Positions 1 to 11,384 of a stretch of 64,000 nt of DNA are shown piece by piece. The notes under the pieces are model-generated. The model did no database searches. It was not told the DNA's origin and was given only the letters and a program-made list of their open reading frames with translations. The stretch comes from Rhynchosporium graminicola. Taxonomy: Eukaryota; Ascomycota; Leotiomycetes; Helotiales; Ploettnerulaceae. Where the stretch lies: positions 1,818 through 65,817 of the forward strand of contig FJUW01000082.1 of NCBI GenBank assembly GCA_900074885.1, given 5' to 3'. A program made the position numbers and the translations under genes. Positions within the stretch are counted from its first letter, which is position 1; each line of letters begins with the position of its first letter.

Positions 1-3000
1 TTCTTAATAAATAGTATAAGTAATATAAAGGGACTTTAGCTAGATTCGATAAATCCCTTATCTAAGTTCTCTATAAGGTACTTCTTAGTTACTTATAGTT
101 TATCTATAGATTACTAATATAAGAGCGAATATATATTAGGTAATAGTTCTTCTAGAATAATTTTATAATTATATAAGCGATATAGTAGAAGAATATTAGA
201 ATCCCGCTTAGAAAAAGCTTCCTTAAGAGTATAGTATTATTCTAGTAGCTTTTCGGCTACGAGTCGTTTAGTATTAGGATTCTTAGGAGAATCGCTATTT
301 AGATAGTCTTATATAAGGCGGTCTATCTTATAGATACTAGTAAAGAATAATTTAGAACTTTTATATTTTATATTAAAGTAAAAAGCTATAGTACTAATTT
401 AGTAAATCGGAACTAGTTTCTAGATCCTTAGAAGTTAAAAGGAATACTTATAATAAAGTTTCAGCGTAAGTACCTTTCTCGATAAAGTCGGAGCGGAAAA
501 GGGTTCGGATTCCTTAGCGATAAGCGGAAATAAGTTAAAGAGTAAAGACGATATATTAATATACTATATTACTATTATTTAGTATAATTAGTATTAGTTT
601 AGCTAGTTTATAGCTAAGTCCCGCGCGTTAGTATCGATTTAGTAAGATCGATTAATATTAAGTTTACGAGATAATAGAGTTATAATTATCTCCTTATTAT
701 ATTAGAGGGTAGCTAGATAGTATTCCGACTATAGTAGCTTATAATAGAGCGTATCTAGCTTAACTTAAAATCGTTATATCTATTTAATATTAATAATTAT
801 ATCTTATTATTCTAAATCGAGGAGAATAAAAGAGTAGTTATAAATACGCCTACTATTAATAGAAAAGTATAAACGTATAAAATAAGTAATATAGGTTCTA
901 ATAGACTATTAGAACCTACATATTAGAATAGAATAAGGTAATAGCTCGATTTTAATACTAAGGGCCCCCGATAGTCGTCTAGTAAGAGTGCGATTAATAA
1001 ATAGATAACTATTCGCTCTAGTATTAATTAAGCTACTTATAGAAACTCCTAGCTTATTTATATTAATTATAATTAGGTATATGAATTACTTACTTCTTAT
1101 TAAGGAGTTAAGGTCCAGATTAGAGAGATTATACTTATATAAACCTAGGAAGGAGTTTTTACCTAGGCCTTATCGTTTCCCTCTAGTATTAGTCCAGATT
1201 CGGAGGGTATATCTTCTATTACTTCCTTAGCTACTCTCTCCTCTTCCGGAAATTCGTCGATTAATTAAACTTTAGGCGGGTTAGAGTAGTCTAGCTTAAT
1301 ATAACTAAGCTATCTATAACTATAATACCTAAGGGGTTCTCCGGTCGAGGTAATAAGGTATTTTAGCGCGGAGAGAGTACTAGATTATACCGGGGTAAAA
1401 GTACATACATATAATATAGGAGTAGTTTATCAAGGAGCTAAGCTTAGGGACTAGTAAGGAGTAGAACTAGTAGAAGTCGTAGTAGTAATAATAGGCTTAT
1501 AGTACTATACTAGAGTAGTAGCTTTCTCGGGATAAGTATATTCTAAGTTATAATAACGCTTAGTATTAAAAGAAAGTAAGAATCTAATTATAGAAGCGTA
1601 ATCCTTATTCTATATTAATTTAATAATAAAGATTAAAGCGCGTAAGGATAATATAATCTTATCTTATATATAGAAGAACTACTCCTTCTTTTTAACCTTA
1701 CTTTAGATAGTAGCGCTTTGAAATCGACTACGAAACTCGGCGAAGGTCTCGCGTATATAGCTAGGTTATTATATTTCTAAGTAGTAGAAAGCGTTATAGT
1801 AGTTATCTTCCTCTAAACTAGTAAGAAAGTTCTCCTCTAATAAGGAGATTATTTTATTACTAGTTTTAAACTTATTAGCGAGGTACTAAGGTATAAGATA
1901 CTCTTTAGCTAATCTAGTAACTAGCCTTTATACGAGAACGCGCCGGGAGAAGTCTATAGGGTAATAGTTAGCGTTTATAGCTAGCTAGTCTCGTATTAAT
2001 ACTTTCTATTAGAGGAAGGTAGAGTCTAATTTGTTATCTAGGGGTAGGATCTTCTTAGTAAGATAAGACTTCCTAGGGCGTAACTCTACTGATTCGGCGC
2101 TAGGAGGAGGAGATAGTTTATTAGGAATAGTATCTTCTCTCTTAGTACTATATATCGGAATAGAGTTTATTAGCTTATTAAACTCTAGAATACGCGGAGA
2201 TTATAGTATTAGTTTTAGTAGGAGAGTTAAAGATAAGCGAGAGACCCCTATAAGGAACTTATCTTATATAGAGATTAGTCTATCTATAGTATCTTCTAGA
2301 GAGTTATTCTTTTCCTCTTAGTCCGCTAATTATTATAAGAGAGAATAGATTAGGTTCGAGTTACTTATAGTAGTAAGAGTACTTAGCGATTATACTTCTA
2401 GTGAATTTCGCTTTTATTTTCCTTTCCCTCTTAGTTAGTACTTCCTTAATAAGGTATTAATATTCTTTAGAGTAAGAGATATTTAAGGTAAGAAAAAGTA
2501 TAATAGATTAGGTTCAGAGGTAGAGCAGGAGGGATCGCGTTAAGTTCCCCTAGAACTAGAGGGGTTTCTAGTTTATTAATTAAGAGCTATAATAATAGCT
2601 TAAAAAGGGGTATATTAGGGCTATTTCGGCAGCGATACGTAGAGGTTAAAGTTCCGGGGTATTTATTATACTTTCTTTAAAATCTATTTATAATTCCTTT
2701 ATACTAAGAGGGTTATTAAAGGAGCGTTAGCGAAAACCTCTTCTATTATACTATTTATAATAAGCTAAATTAAACCCTAATTCATAATTATCCGAGAGAT
2801 CTCTAGTATCTTAGCTATATACGAGTAGTTATCGAATAACTAACTTAATAGTAAGATATTATAGTAAGCTATCTCCGGCTATCTTAATCTTTTTATTTAA
2901 TATAATAATATAAGACTTAAAGTAGTATATAAGTAAGAATAAATAAGTAGAGAAGCTAAGAGCGATCTTATATAGTCTACTACGAAGGAAATAAAAAGAT

Positions 3001-3300
3001 AAGGAAGGAAGAAGAAGAGAGATAGAGTATAAGGCACCTTATATATATATACCGGTACTAGTCCGATACTATACCGGGTCGGATACTAGTTCTGCCGGGA
3101 TACCTATAAACTTAGGCCCTATTATCTATCCTTCTTCTCATGTGACATTCAGGTGAGCTATCGTCATAAAGTTCTAGTAATTTCTACTTTAAGAAGACTT
3201 AGTAGACTCTCGTATTAAGTAGCGAGTTCGCTTCAAGTGGCGAGGGCCTAATCTTAGAAAGGATAGTTAAGCGAAGATCTAAGCCTAATACGTGCTAGTC
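1..3300 (-). mobile_element. RIP-eroded LTR retrotransposon relic with gag-like remnant
   Basis: No reading frame of 60 codons survives on either strand. The DNA is very AT-rich and saturated with TA dinucleotides, as expected after RIP. Reading the minus strand through TAG/TAA codons that look like mutated CAG or TGG, roughly 1500-2650 gives a gag-like text. It includes phrases such as ETFAEFRSRFQSAT, SLLEENFLTS and a later Thr/Ser-rich run. This resembles the capsid region of fungal Ty3/gypsy-type gag, but I saw no zinc knuckle, protease or reverse transcriptase to confirm the superfamily. The left end runs off the window, so the element is incomplete here. No terminal repeats could be paired inside the window. 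I am confident that this is degraded transposon DNA and only moderately so that it is gag. Confidence 0.65.
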
Positions 3301-3339
3301 TAAAGTCACGTGAGTTAATCGATTTTTAATCGATTAAAT

Positions 3340-3425
3340 TAATTATAATTAGATTAGATTAGATTAACTCTGAATTACCTTTGATTAGATTAGATTAACT
3401 CGAGTTAATCTAATCTAATCTAATC
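3340..3425. repeat. GATTA-repeat tract with 38-bp perfect palindrome
   Basis: Three copies of an arm made of repeated GATTA units followed by AACTC lie side by side. Two of them form a perfect inverted repeat at 3383-3420, centred on ACTCGAGT with 19-nt arms. It sits exactly where the RIP-eroded DNA gives way to normal-composition sequence. Confidence 0.85.
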
Positions 3426-3523
3426 ATTTCGCATACTGCTCAATACAACCCGAATCTGCAACTTCCAACACATTTTCATCCTCTCCTCATCCGTATCCTT
3501 AGTTTGCCACGCCCACGCCAACT

Positions 3524-3733
3524 ATGCAAATCTGGGCCGATTACCTGATTGGCTTCGCGACCCTTTTGGCACTGCTTGTCCTGGTATTTTTACTACGCAG
3601 GTTCCTGACTGCTGTAGGAGCTGTACCCGTGGAGCATGTCGATGACGATAATGGAGAGTCGCACGTCACCGAAAGATCTAGACGGCGACAGAGAGGTCAA
3701 ATTGCCGGTGTGGCTCTTCCTGTGATACTGTAA
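3524..3733 (+). CDS. Possible small membrane protein or leftover exon
   Basis: A 69-codon ORF starts directly at the edge of the eroded repeat DNA. Residues 8-30 are strongly hydrophobic (a run of Leu, Val, Ala and Phe ending in two Arg), which could be one membrane-spanning segment. The rest is short, acidic then Arg-rich. I recognise no family. It could be the first exon of a gene whose remainder is lost, or chance. No convincing downstream exon was found before the dehydrogenase relic on the other strand. Confidence 0.25.
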   Translation: MQIWADYLIGFATLLALLVLVFLLRRFLTAVGAVPVEHVDDDNGESHVTERSRRRQRGQIAGVALPVIL

Positions 3734-4217
3734 CTGTGGCTGTGAAGATTATTGGGAGAAGGTAATTGAGAAATTCGAGAATGAGCTCCTCTCGGCGGCG
3801 AAGCGAGAGTCTGCCTACAAGGCAGGCATAATCCATCAAACGCTTTTGATAGGGTCCGAGTGAGCAGATACAAAGAAATAATTTTACATCAAAACTAATT
3901 CTTCGATCATGAAAGGGTGAATCCGGTTGGGTTAAACTTGAGCAGTGAGTAGTAGGTTACCAGCGTTCGCTCACGAGGACAGGATCCTACTGGAAAGGTT
4001 CTATTCAAGTTGCGATAAGAGTGTCGGATATAGGAAGCGAGCATAATCGTTGAGGAAAACTACGTATTAAACCGTTACGAGGACAAATCTGATAATATTG
4101 AAGTGTACCTGCGACCGACTTCCGAGACAGATCTCTACACACACGAGGCCCAAAAGAGCTCCGAGCTTATCACCTCATATTTTATTCAAGGATCCTCTAT
4201 CGACAATTATAGAGGTT
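3734..4217. other. Gap with no gene seen
   Basis: Normal-composition DNA between the small ORF and the dehydrogenase relic. I see no coding signal, repeat or RNA gene. Confidence 0.5.
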
Positions 4218-5191
4218 TCATGTACATAACTTCCAGCTGGACTGACTAGAAAACAAGATCGTATCTGCGACTTCATCAACGTCTCCAACACGATTCAAGG
4301 ATGTAAGATCTGCAGTTGCCGTCCGGATATTGGGAACAAGAATTGCTGCAATAGATCGCTCAAGGAGAGGCGTTTCTATGGGTCTAGGACAAACTGCATT
4401 GATGCGGATCTGAGAAGCTCCGTATTCGTTTGCTGTTGTAAAGAAGGTCAGAATGACTTGACAGGCTCTGACTCTCTGACGGCAGAAACAAGCATGACGA
4501 AACGTATGAGCAGTATTGGTAATGCCAGTAGCAGCAAACTTTGAAGCATTGTACTCGACTGATCCAGGTGGACCTCTGATACTGGCAGCAGAACACACGT
4601 TGACGATAGATCCACGACCGAGTGTTTGAGATCTATTGGTTCCCTGGGCGATAATGGGATCTTGTTTGATCATGACCTGAAGTGCGGCTTTGGTATGAAA
4701 CGGAACACCTCGTGCGTAAGTGTTCTGTATATCTTAATATGCTCTAAGATCATTCTCGATAATCAGGCGCGTTCTGGCTGTAAATCTTGGAAGTCAAAAC
4801 AAGTATCAGTTTCAAGTATCTTGGAACGAGGGACTTACTCCGGCAGTGGTCACGCTATTGTCAATTCGTCTGAATCTGGCAATGCAGAATGGAAAAAGCT
4901 GTTGACACTTGCCCAGATTCGGACATCTACATGGCTTGCTGTGACCGAAAACTTTGGATTCGTTGCCACTTCTTTGGCTTGCGTTGCTGTTTCTTTGCCA
5001 TCTGATTCATTGAGATCGCCTAAAGCGAGCCGAGCCCAAGAACACCAGCACGAGCGAAAGCTAATGCTGTTGCTCTGCTCATTCAGCTTGCTACGAGAAG
5101 GTCAGCACCAATTTCATTCTTCAAGTATACTATAGAGTCTTTCACCAGAGCTAATGATCATCGCCGTTCCTGTAAGGTTGAAATTAGACAT
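4218..5191 (-). pseudogene. Short-chain dehydrogenase/reductase (SDR) pseudogene
   Basis: Reading frames on the minus strand give a classical SDR in pieces. The start reads MSNFNLTGTAMI, just where an N-terminal Rossmann strand belongs. After a probable intron comes SRATALAFARAGV, a remnant of GIGRATALAFA. Next come DLNESDGKETATQAKEV and HVDVR, then RRIDNSVTTAG where RIDxxVNNAG is expected. The last exon contains GRGSIVNVCSAAS and the catalytic YNASK, followed by RINAVCPRPIETP. The pieces lie in different frames: a stop and frame change occur near the glycine motif and within the second exon. The NNAG motif is altered, and the intron splitting the YxxxK exon has lost a proper donor. SDRs are NAD(P)-dependent oxidoreductases with many substrates; none can be named here. 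The disruptions make it a decayed gene, although sequence errors cannot be excluded. Confidence 0.75.
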
Positions 5192-5594
5192 GTTGATGTG
5201 GTGTAGAGTGGTTGTACAAGATGGCCATCTCAGAATGAATTTAAATATTTTTGAGATGTTAAAGAGATGTATATAGAGAGAATGAGATATGTAGTGCAGA
5301 TGAGACATCGAAATTATTCTTGCTATGACACAAAGTTCTCTTATATAAAGTGTCAGTCTAGAGGCTGACCTACCCTCTTTGCATCTCGCCAAGGTATAAA
5401 TCCGCTAAGTACATCATAAGGCTGAGAAATAATCCGAAGTGGGCTATCTCATTGTTCACACAGCGAGCATATAAGCGCCTCGTTCAAATATTCAACAAGT
5501 CCACAATCGAATCCCTGAAGAAAATCCGAGGTCCAAGATACATCTAGGATGACTAGGCCCTAGGCGAGGATGGTAAACATCACACTCCCACATC
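5192..5594. other. Upstream region of SDR relic, no gene seen
   Basis: AT-rich leader of the SDR relic. A short ORF continues upstream in frame with its start but shows no protein character. No other feature is supported. Confidence 0.4.
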
Positions 5595-5875
5595 TCACCT
5601 CAGCCAATCGTCTCGCGTCAAAGCTCCAAGCTGACAAATTGCGAAAGAGCCAATTGAACACATAAGATTCATTCCGATTATGGAATTTGCTCCGCAGAAG
5701 CTGCCATCAACTAACTGATGCTCACGCATGATTATAGTCACACAGTCTTCAGCTTCAACTTCGGCTGGATCTCGCACAATGGTCTTGTACCCTGTCAGAC
5801 TGAAAGCTTGCCATAATTCGGCGATAGAGAATCCTGACCACTCTAGAAATATGTTCGCGAGGCCTTCTGTATCTT
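5595..5875 (-). pseudogene. Orphan coding-like exon, family unknown
   Basis: The minus strand is open over about 90 codons with convincing protein-like composition (for example EWSGFSIAELWQAFSLTGYK, then CGANSIIGMNLMCSIG and GALTRDDWLR). It ends at a good splice donor, GTGAGATG, right after the DDWLR codons, and is preceded by a possible CAG acceptor. I could not link it to further exons: neighbouring sequence in all frames is short or stop-ridden. I do not recognise the family. It is most likely a leftover exon of a decayed gene in this relic-rich stretch, or an internal exon of a gene whose other exons I missed. Confidence 0.35.
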
Positions 5876-5879
5876 ATTC

Positions 5880-7468
5880 AAAATACAAAGGCTGAAGTGG
5901 CGCCCTCGCACGTTAACGTTTGGCCATCCCGAATCTGACGCCTATAGAATGCAGGAAGTCATCCGTGCCTAGAGCCAACGTGACACTGACCCAGTGACCA
6001 GGAATGAAAGCTGACCGAGATGCTAAACTGGATTTATATTTCAATACACCAAGCACGTCGACGTCTTCAGAGAAGCTTACACAACATGCGGATGGGAAAT
6101 ACATACTTTGCTTAATCGCCAGAGAACAACAACTGGCACAAGAGTGCCCTCACAAACTCTTGAATGAACAGAGACGAGCGACGTGTCACCTCTACATTTT
6201 CCGCATTATCAAGACGCCTACGAATCTGGAGTTCAATTTCCTCACTCTCTTCCCATTGGCCTCGCACTCTCTTGCCTAAAGTTTTGTTGCACGTCGCAAT
6301 GTCGCGCCATTTCACAGGCGAGATATCTCTGAATAGCTTCATTTCTCACCCGATTGTGGGGTGGAGAAAATTAGACATATGACATGTGAAAACATTACAG
6401 CCTGGTAATATCAAGAATTATCTGTCGTATTGGAGTTTACAGAGATGATTGACTGTTAGCTCCTCATGTTTGATCAGGACTTGCTGTGTCTAACATGATC
6501 GAAATCTATCTCTGTCTTGATTCGATCTGCGTCTTTGGGGTTTAGTAGTTAGAGCTACTGCTACCCAAGTACTTCGATTGCTAAATGATCCTTAATCAAG
6601 TCTAAATGTAGCTTTGAGACTCTTAAGAAAGTATATCACAATGCAGTCGAGACGAGGGATGAGGGGTGAAGTGAGAATTAAGAATACAACTCCGAGTAAA
6701 AAGGGTTGCTCATCCTGTTTATCCAATAAGATGGTACCCTATCTGTATTAAAGCAATGAGACTGAAGTCATGGTAAGTGCAGTGTAATTAACAACTTCAA
6801 CTTTCGTAAATGCACCAAATAATCACATGACATCAAATGATTTCTTCTAGTAATTTCCTATGGTATTTTATGACCACACCCCCGGTGTAAAAGATCAGTT
6901 CTATTTGCGTTTACTAAATCTCCTTTCACAGGCGACGATTTTGCGTGGCGAGGTTGTTTTTAAGATAGATCCGCTCATCAAATAGGGATGTGATATTGAA
7001 TCATTACTCCCAGTAATATCCAGTAGAGTTTCCGTGGCTTGAGATTCGGTATCGATTTCAACAGCCTCTAAGATGTTCGCCTCACTGGAGACGAATTCGC
7101 GTGACAAGGTTCTCAAGACAGAGGTCTTTTCGTAAAGTTATTATGTAGTTATACGTTATTGAAATATCACTTCTGTTAATATCCCGTGCTACTTTTCGCG
7201 ACTTCAGAATCAAGTTACAGTCTTGAATATGATTGCCTTTGCCGATCTTCCACAGGTCAAGATTGATAGTAGGTAGAAGGGTTGCAATTTTATTCGCTCG
7301 TATGCGTGTGTGTATCATATCGTAATTATGATCTCGTGTATAACTAATCTTGTGGGGGTATACGCTGGGGAATGCTGCAAATAGCCACGATCAAATCCAA
7401 ACTCAAATATAAATCCAAAGAAAATATCACTCACGTGCAATTTCCGACCCTAATATCCACTGCGTACC
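5880..7468. other. Gene-poor stretch
   Basis: Only short, overlapping ORFs on both strands without recognisable protein character. The two minus-strand ORFs at 6901-7318 are small and have no motif. No repeat or RNA gene identified. Confidence 0.4.
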
Positions 7469-9415
7469 CTAAGACGTCTTCTTAGACTTCTTAATCTTCC
7501 TATCCGTCTCAAACTCTCGTTTCTTCTCAGGTGTCCTGGTTCCTCTTCCTCTTTTCTCTATCAGTCTCCCTCTTCCGCCCCCCTTGGAACTCTCCAAAGT
7601 TATCATCAGCATTACCATGTTTTGTAGGTAATCCTTCTTCACCAACTCCGTCGCCTGGTTAAGTGCGGCCGAGAACAACTTCATCACGGCCCTATACTCC
7701 CTATCAGAATCCTTCCTCGCCCTCTCCGCCTCGTTTTGCCATCTTTTGAATTCTCCATCTCTGAATCCTGCTACTCTCTTCCGCCACACCTCCCAGAATT
7801 CCGCCTTATGCGCAAACCAACACCTTCCGAAATGATTATTCTGGCCATACAATTGCACGACTCGTTTTTGACTTGCGATTCTTATCGCGTGATCAAGCGT
7901 TCCTTTGTCTTGAGTAATGAGTGTCGCGATTGGCCCGACAAACGTAACAGCACCTGGTCCAGAGATATTAGGGCCGCTCGCTGTGTATTTCAGTCCTGTA
8001 TCATCGGATTTCAGACAGTCGTTGGCCATGCGAAGGCGGAGGAGCATGATTGATGACCAGAACAATGTGGGGTATTTTCGTTTGGCACTGGCTAGGACAA
8101 TCTTTTCTTGAATGTTCTTTTCGTCCCGTGCGGCGAGTACTTCCATGATTTGCTTGGAGATGTCCTTCTTGCATACCTTGAGATGCTTGTTGAGATCTGC
8201 GAGGAAGGCAGTGAGTGCTGCTCGAGCTTGATTGAATGGGAGCGTGGCGTCTTCTCCGATTTTGAGACGGCCGGGGTCTTCTTCCACGGAGTCTTCCACC
8301 TCGGGCATGCTAGGACTGGCAAGAACAATTTCGAACATAGGAGAATTCTCGCTAGCATCCGTGTTCTCAGCGGAGGCAGGACGTAAACGCTTATGATCCT
8401 CACCCATATTGCCCTCTCCAGGCTCCTCAAATCTCAACCTCTTCTTACCCTTCCGCCCCTCCCCATCTCTCCTCATGATATCCCTTTGCTTCTGCGCCTT
8501 CCACTTCTTCCGCAACTTCTTCCGCAACGCATACTCCCCAGCCCCGACGTTTTCTTGCAAACCCCTCAAATCTTCCAGAGTCCTGCCTTCCCACCCCAGC
8601 CTCTTCTCCAAGGCTCTGCCCAGGATCTTGTCCCACCGGCTAATCACCTGCACCTCATCAACCTCCTTCCCATTCTCCCCATCGAGCTCAACCTCTATCA
8701 TCTCCGTACCCTTCCCCGTGCGGAACTCCCTGTAAAAGTCCCTCGTCTGCTGCAGCCTTTTGATAAGCCCCAGCTGTAGACCCTCAGACTGGAGAATGCC
8801 AGAAGTGTAATTATTCCCAAGACGAACACCTTCGCCGAACGCGCGTTTATAGTGGTTGATACGAGCTTCTTGATGACCCCGTTTATCAGCAGGAAACTTC
8901 TTCACATAGCTATGAATCTTGTAGTTCTCAATGTATATCATTGCATTGCGATACTGGTGCGCGAGGTGCCTCTCAAAAGCATCCGAAGCATGGCCTAGAG
9001 CGGGCGCGACTGCGGGTGTACCCCTTGAGGCGTAGGCCTTTGTGGGGTTACGGAGAGTGCGGAGGTGTTCTTGTGGATCGGACGTTTTGGGCTTGAATAC
9101 GGTCTTTGGATCTTGGTGGTCGTGTTTCATGTGATTTGGTCTCTCTTGCTTGACGCGTGCGATATCGCTTAGTGGCAATCCCTGGCTTGAGCTGAAATCC
9201 TTGGCAGACGAATTGATCCATTGAGAACCATGGGAAGCGTTCTTCCACTCTTCAGGATGCAATTCTGCCATCTCGCTCCTCCCGCCTGTAATTTGCTGTT
9301 CTGGTAAGCTCTTAAAACCAGGACTGAAATCCGCAGCAGTCGAATTGATCCACTGGGTACCAGAAGGCACGTTCTTCCACTCTTCATCGGGATCGAATTT
9401 CGCCATTTCACTCAT
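7469..9415 (-). CDS. Hypothetical charged, probably nuclear protein (648 aa)
   Basis: Single long ORF of unknown family. The N terminus holds two tandem copies of a short module: residues 1-38 and about 46-82 both read SEMA, then (D/P)EEWKN, G(T/S)QWINS(T/S)A and DFS. The middle is strongly charged and probably helical, with basic clusters such as KKLRKKWKAQKQR and GKKRLRFEE. An acidic/proline patch follows, then a helical domain with W, Y and R residues (GPGAVTFVGPIATLITQDKG, FGRCWFAHKAEFWEVW). The C terminus is Lys/Arg-rich (KIKKSKKTS), like a nuclear localisation signal. The frame stays open for about 35 codons upstream of the first ATG. A spliced 5' exon near 9540-9560, where an ATG precedes an in-frame stop, may therefore supply the true start. 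No catalytic motif is visible. Confidence 0.75.
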   Translation of the reverse strand: MSEMAKFDPDEEWKNVPSGTQWINSTAADFSPGFKSLPEQQITGGRSEMAELHPEEWKNASHGSQWINSSAKDFSSSQGLPLSDIARVKQERPNHMKHDHQDPKTVFKPKTSDPQEHLRTLRNPTKAYASRGTPAVAPALGHASDAFERHLAHQYRNAMIYIENYKIHSYVKKFPADKRGHQEARINHYKRAFGEGVRLGNNYTSGILQSEGLQLGLIKRLQQTRDFYREFRTGKGTEMIEVELDGENGKEVDEVQVISRWDKILGRALEKRLGWEGRTLEDLRGLQENVGAGEYALRKKLRKKWKAQKQRDIMRRDGEGRKGKKRLRFEEPGEGNMGEDHKRLRPASAENTDASENSPMFEIVLASPSMPEVEDSVEEDPGRLKIGEDATLPFNQARAALTAFLADLNKHLKVCKKDISKQIMEVLAARDEKNIQEKIVLASAKRKYPTLFWSSIMLLRLRMANDCLKSDDTGLKYTASGPNISGPGAVTFVGPIATLITQDKGTLDHAIRIASQKRVVQLYGQNNHFGRCWFAHKAEFWEVWRKRVAGFRDGEFKRWQNEAERARKDSDREYRAVMKLFSAALNQATELVKKDYLQNMVMLMITLESSKGGGRGRLIEKRGRGTRTPEKKREFETDRKIKKSKKTS

Positions 9416-10778
9416 CCCGCTTGTATTGTTCTGTTCGGTGGTCGTTGAGAAAGAACTCTTGGTGCTGGAATCCCAGTCGGATATTTTTGTACGGTCAGTG
9501 GTAACCCAGGGATTCCTCTACTGAACGTAGGAAGACATGTGGTTCATTTTACTTGCGGTGTGCTGGTAGTGCAGATGGTCTTCTTTGGCGGTTTCTTTGG
9601 TTTCGGGTTCGGTGAAGGAGATCAGATCAATTGAATACCCTCGTTTTTGTATAACGCGAATATCGTATGAGGGAGAAAGAACAAAAAAGAAAGAGAGAAA
9701 GTGGTCGAAGGAAAAGGGAGGTATCTGAATTTTTTTTCCCCGGCAAGTTCGAATACCATTCAGTGCCTTAGCTTGTGCGCGAAATGTATAGTTACCGTAG
9801 TTTGGACCCGAATGGTTCTGGAAAAGATGCTCTAAAAAAACTAGACAGCCCAAATCCGCTTCGGGCGAAGCAAACCTCTTTCGAAACCCATTCCACTTAA
9901 GGAAGTCGTCGAACTTATGTGTGACAGTGAAATAGTACATTTCTTAATGCCCTGTGATACTTCGTGACCTTGAATATCAGTTATAGGATGTTTCTCTCAT
10001 GCGTTTTATATCAAAGTCAAAGGATGGTTTGATGGCATTGATATCTTAGGGACGTATAGTCTCCAAATCTGGCCAGCCTCGCCATTGTGCCATGATGAAT
10101 CCTTCAGAATACTCATTCTGGTTTGGTGTCAAGAGCTAGAACTTTTAGCTAGGATACTAGGGTCGTTAAAAACCAATGATCAAAAAAATTGTGCACCTGA
10201 CGGTAATGGTGTGTGTGCGGCGTGCAGCTAGATTGAAATCAAGAAATGATGAAGAAATGTGTGGGGTTTTCTGCCGTGAGGGAGTTGTGAATTTTGGCAG
10301 CCAAGTCCTTAACGTAAACGATACTTGAGCTAGAGCGAGCAGCGTGGAAATGATATAGAGCCGCAACCAGAGCACATTCAGAGGGACAGAAACAAAGCGG
10401 AGAAGAAGTACATTCGTTAATAAGGGCTACCATATACCCAGGCCAAGGTTTTTGGGCTGGTTTTTCTGTCCCCTGCGCCCTATTATCTCGAAATTTGAGA
10501 GACTTCCATAGTTGACTTGTGTTCAATATCATAACCGAGCTTGCGGAAATAGATTTGACAGGCCATTTAGTGTGGATGCAGGAACGTACTTCGGCCACAT
10601 GCGCCCACTTTAGCCGCCATACTATGCGCCGTAGAGCTCAACTTGACCGCAGGCAGGCTGTAGGGCTGCAATAATCACATGCCAAAGCTCATGCTGCGAG
10701 CTCATGATCCTTGTAAGCATCTGGCAAATTCGTCAGTCAGGCCGGAATAAAACCTGTGGTATCCAGGAAAGATGAATC
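9416..10778. other. Intergenic region, no supported gene
   Basis: Short minus-strand ORFs at 9518-9940 and 10166-10598 have low protein character and no motif. The proximal part probably holds the promoter or 5' exon of the charged protein gene; the distal part is the 3' flank of RPB7. Confidence 0.4.
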
Positions 10779-11384
10779 TTACCCCAGGAAATCCTCTTTG
10801 ATGCTCGCAATAGCGTACATCTCTCCAACCTCGGCTCTCGTACCAATGATCTTTACTCGGACATGGGTACCGACCTCGATCACTGAGTCTTCATTGTTGG
10901 TGAACTGAGGAGGTGTAGCATTTGGGTCAAATTTGATATCGGAAGGAATGAGCTGTGCGATTAGTATTGCTCGAGCAGGATTCAGAAACAAATTCCACTT
11001 ACATGGGCGGAAACAAAGAGAGGAAGGGGACCAGCCTCAGCAAAGAAGCCGACCTGATTGACGGACGTGACGATGGCATCAACCTGTCAAACATGAGCCC
11101 AGCACAAAGACGCATCCAGTGTGTTGCATTCTCACAGTCTCGCCCTTGAAAGGTCTCCAAACAACAGCACGATATCCAACTGTAAACTCGGCGAGTCCGC
11201 TACCAGGAAGAATGCGCCCCTCTGAGATGTTGAAGGTGTCCATGATAGTGATGATGAAATAGCGACCAGTGCAGGTGCCCTCAACGTCCTTCAATAGCTT
11301 CCCTGTGACCAGCTCGTGCATGTTTCGGCCGAAGTAGGAGGGGTGCAGAGTTACCTGCCGCTCGAGGTTGTAGAGGAAGAACAT
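10779..11384 (-). CDS. rpb7: RNA polymerase II subunit RPB7
   Basis: This is the Rpb7 subunit, which with Rpb4 forms the stalk of RNA polymerase II and binds the emerging transcript in the nucleus. Three exons (11136-11384, 11003-11083, 10779-10952) are separated by introns of 52 and 50 nt with GT-AG ends, and give 167 aa; the yeast protein is 171 aa. The N-terminal tip domain is clear ([47 protein letters not shown]). The C-terminal OB/S1 fold follows ([45 protein letters not shown]). The start is the Met of MFFLYN, although the frame is open further upstream. The last codons EDFLG meet a TAA that overlaps a possible splice donor (GTAAG). A tiny extra exon replacing the last residues is possible. 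This is a single-copy core gene and marks the island as stable genome. Confidence 0.97.

Noticed and set aside
3340..3425. GATTA repeats as a telomere or CRISPR-like array
   Set aside because: The unit is not the fungal TTAGGG telomere repeat, and there are no spacers between regular repeats.
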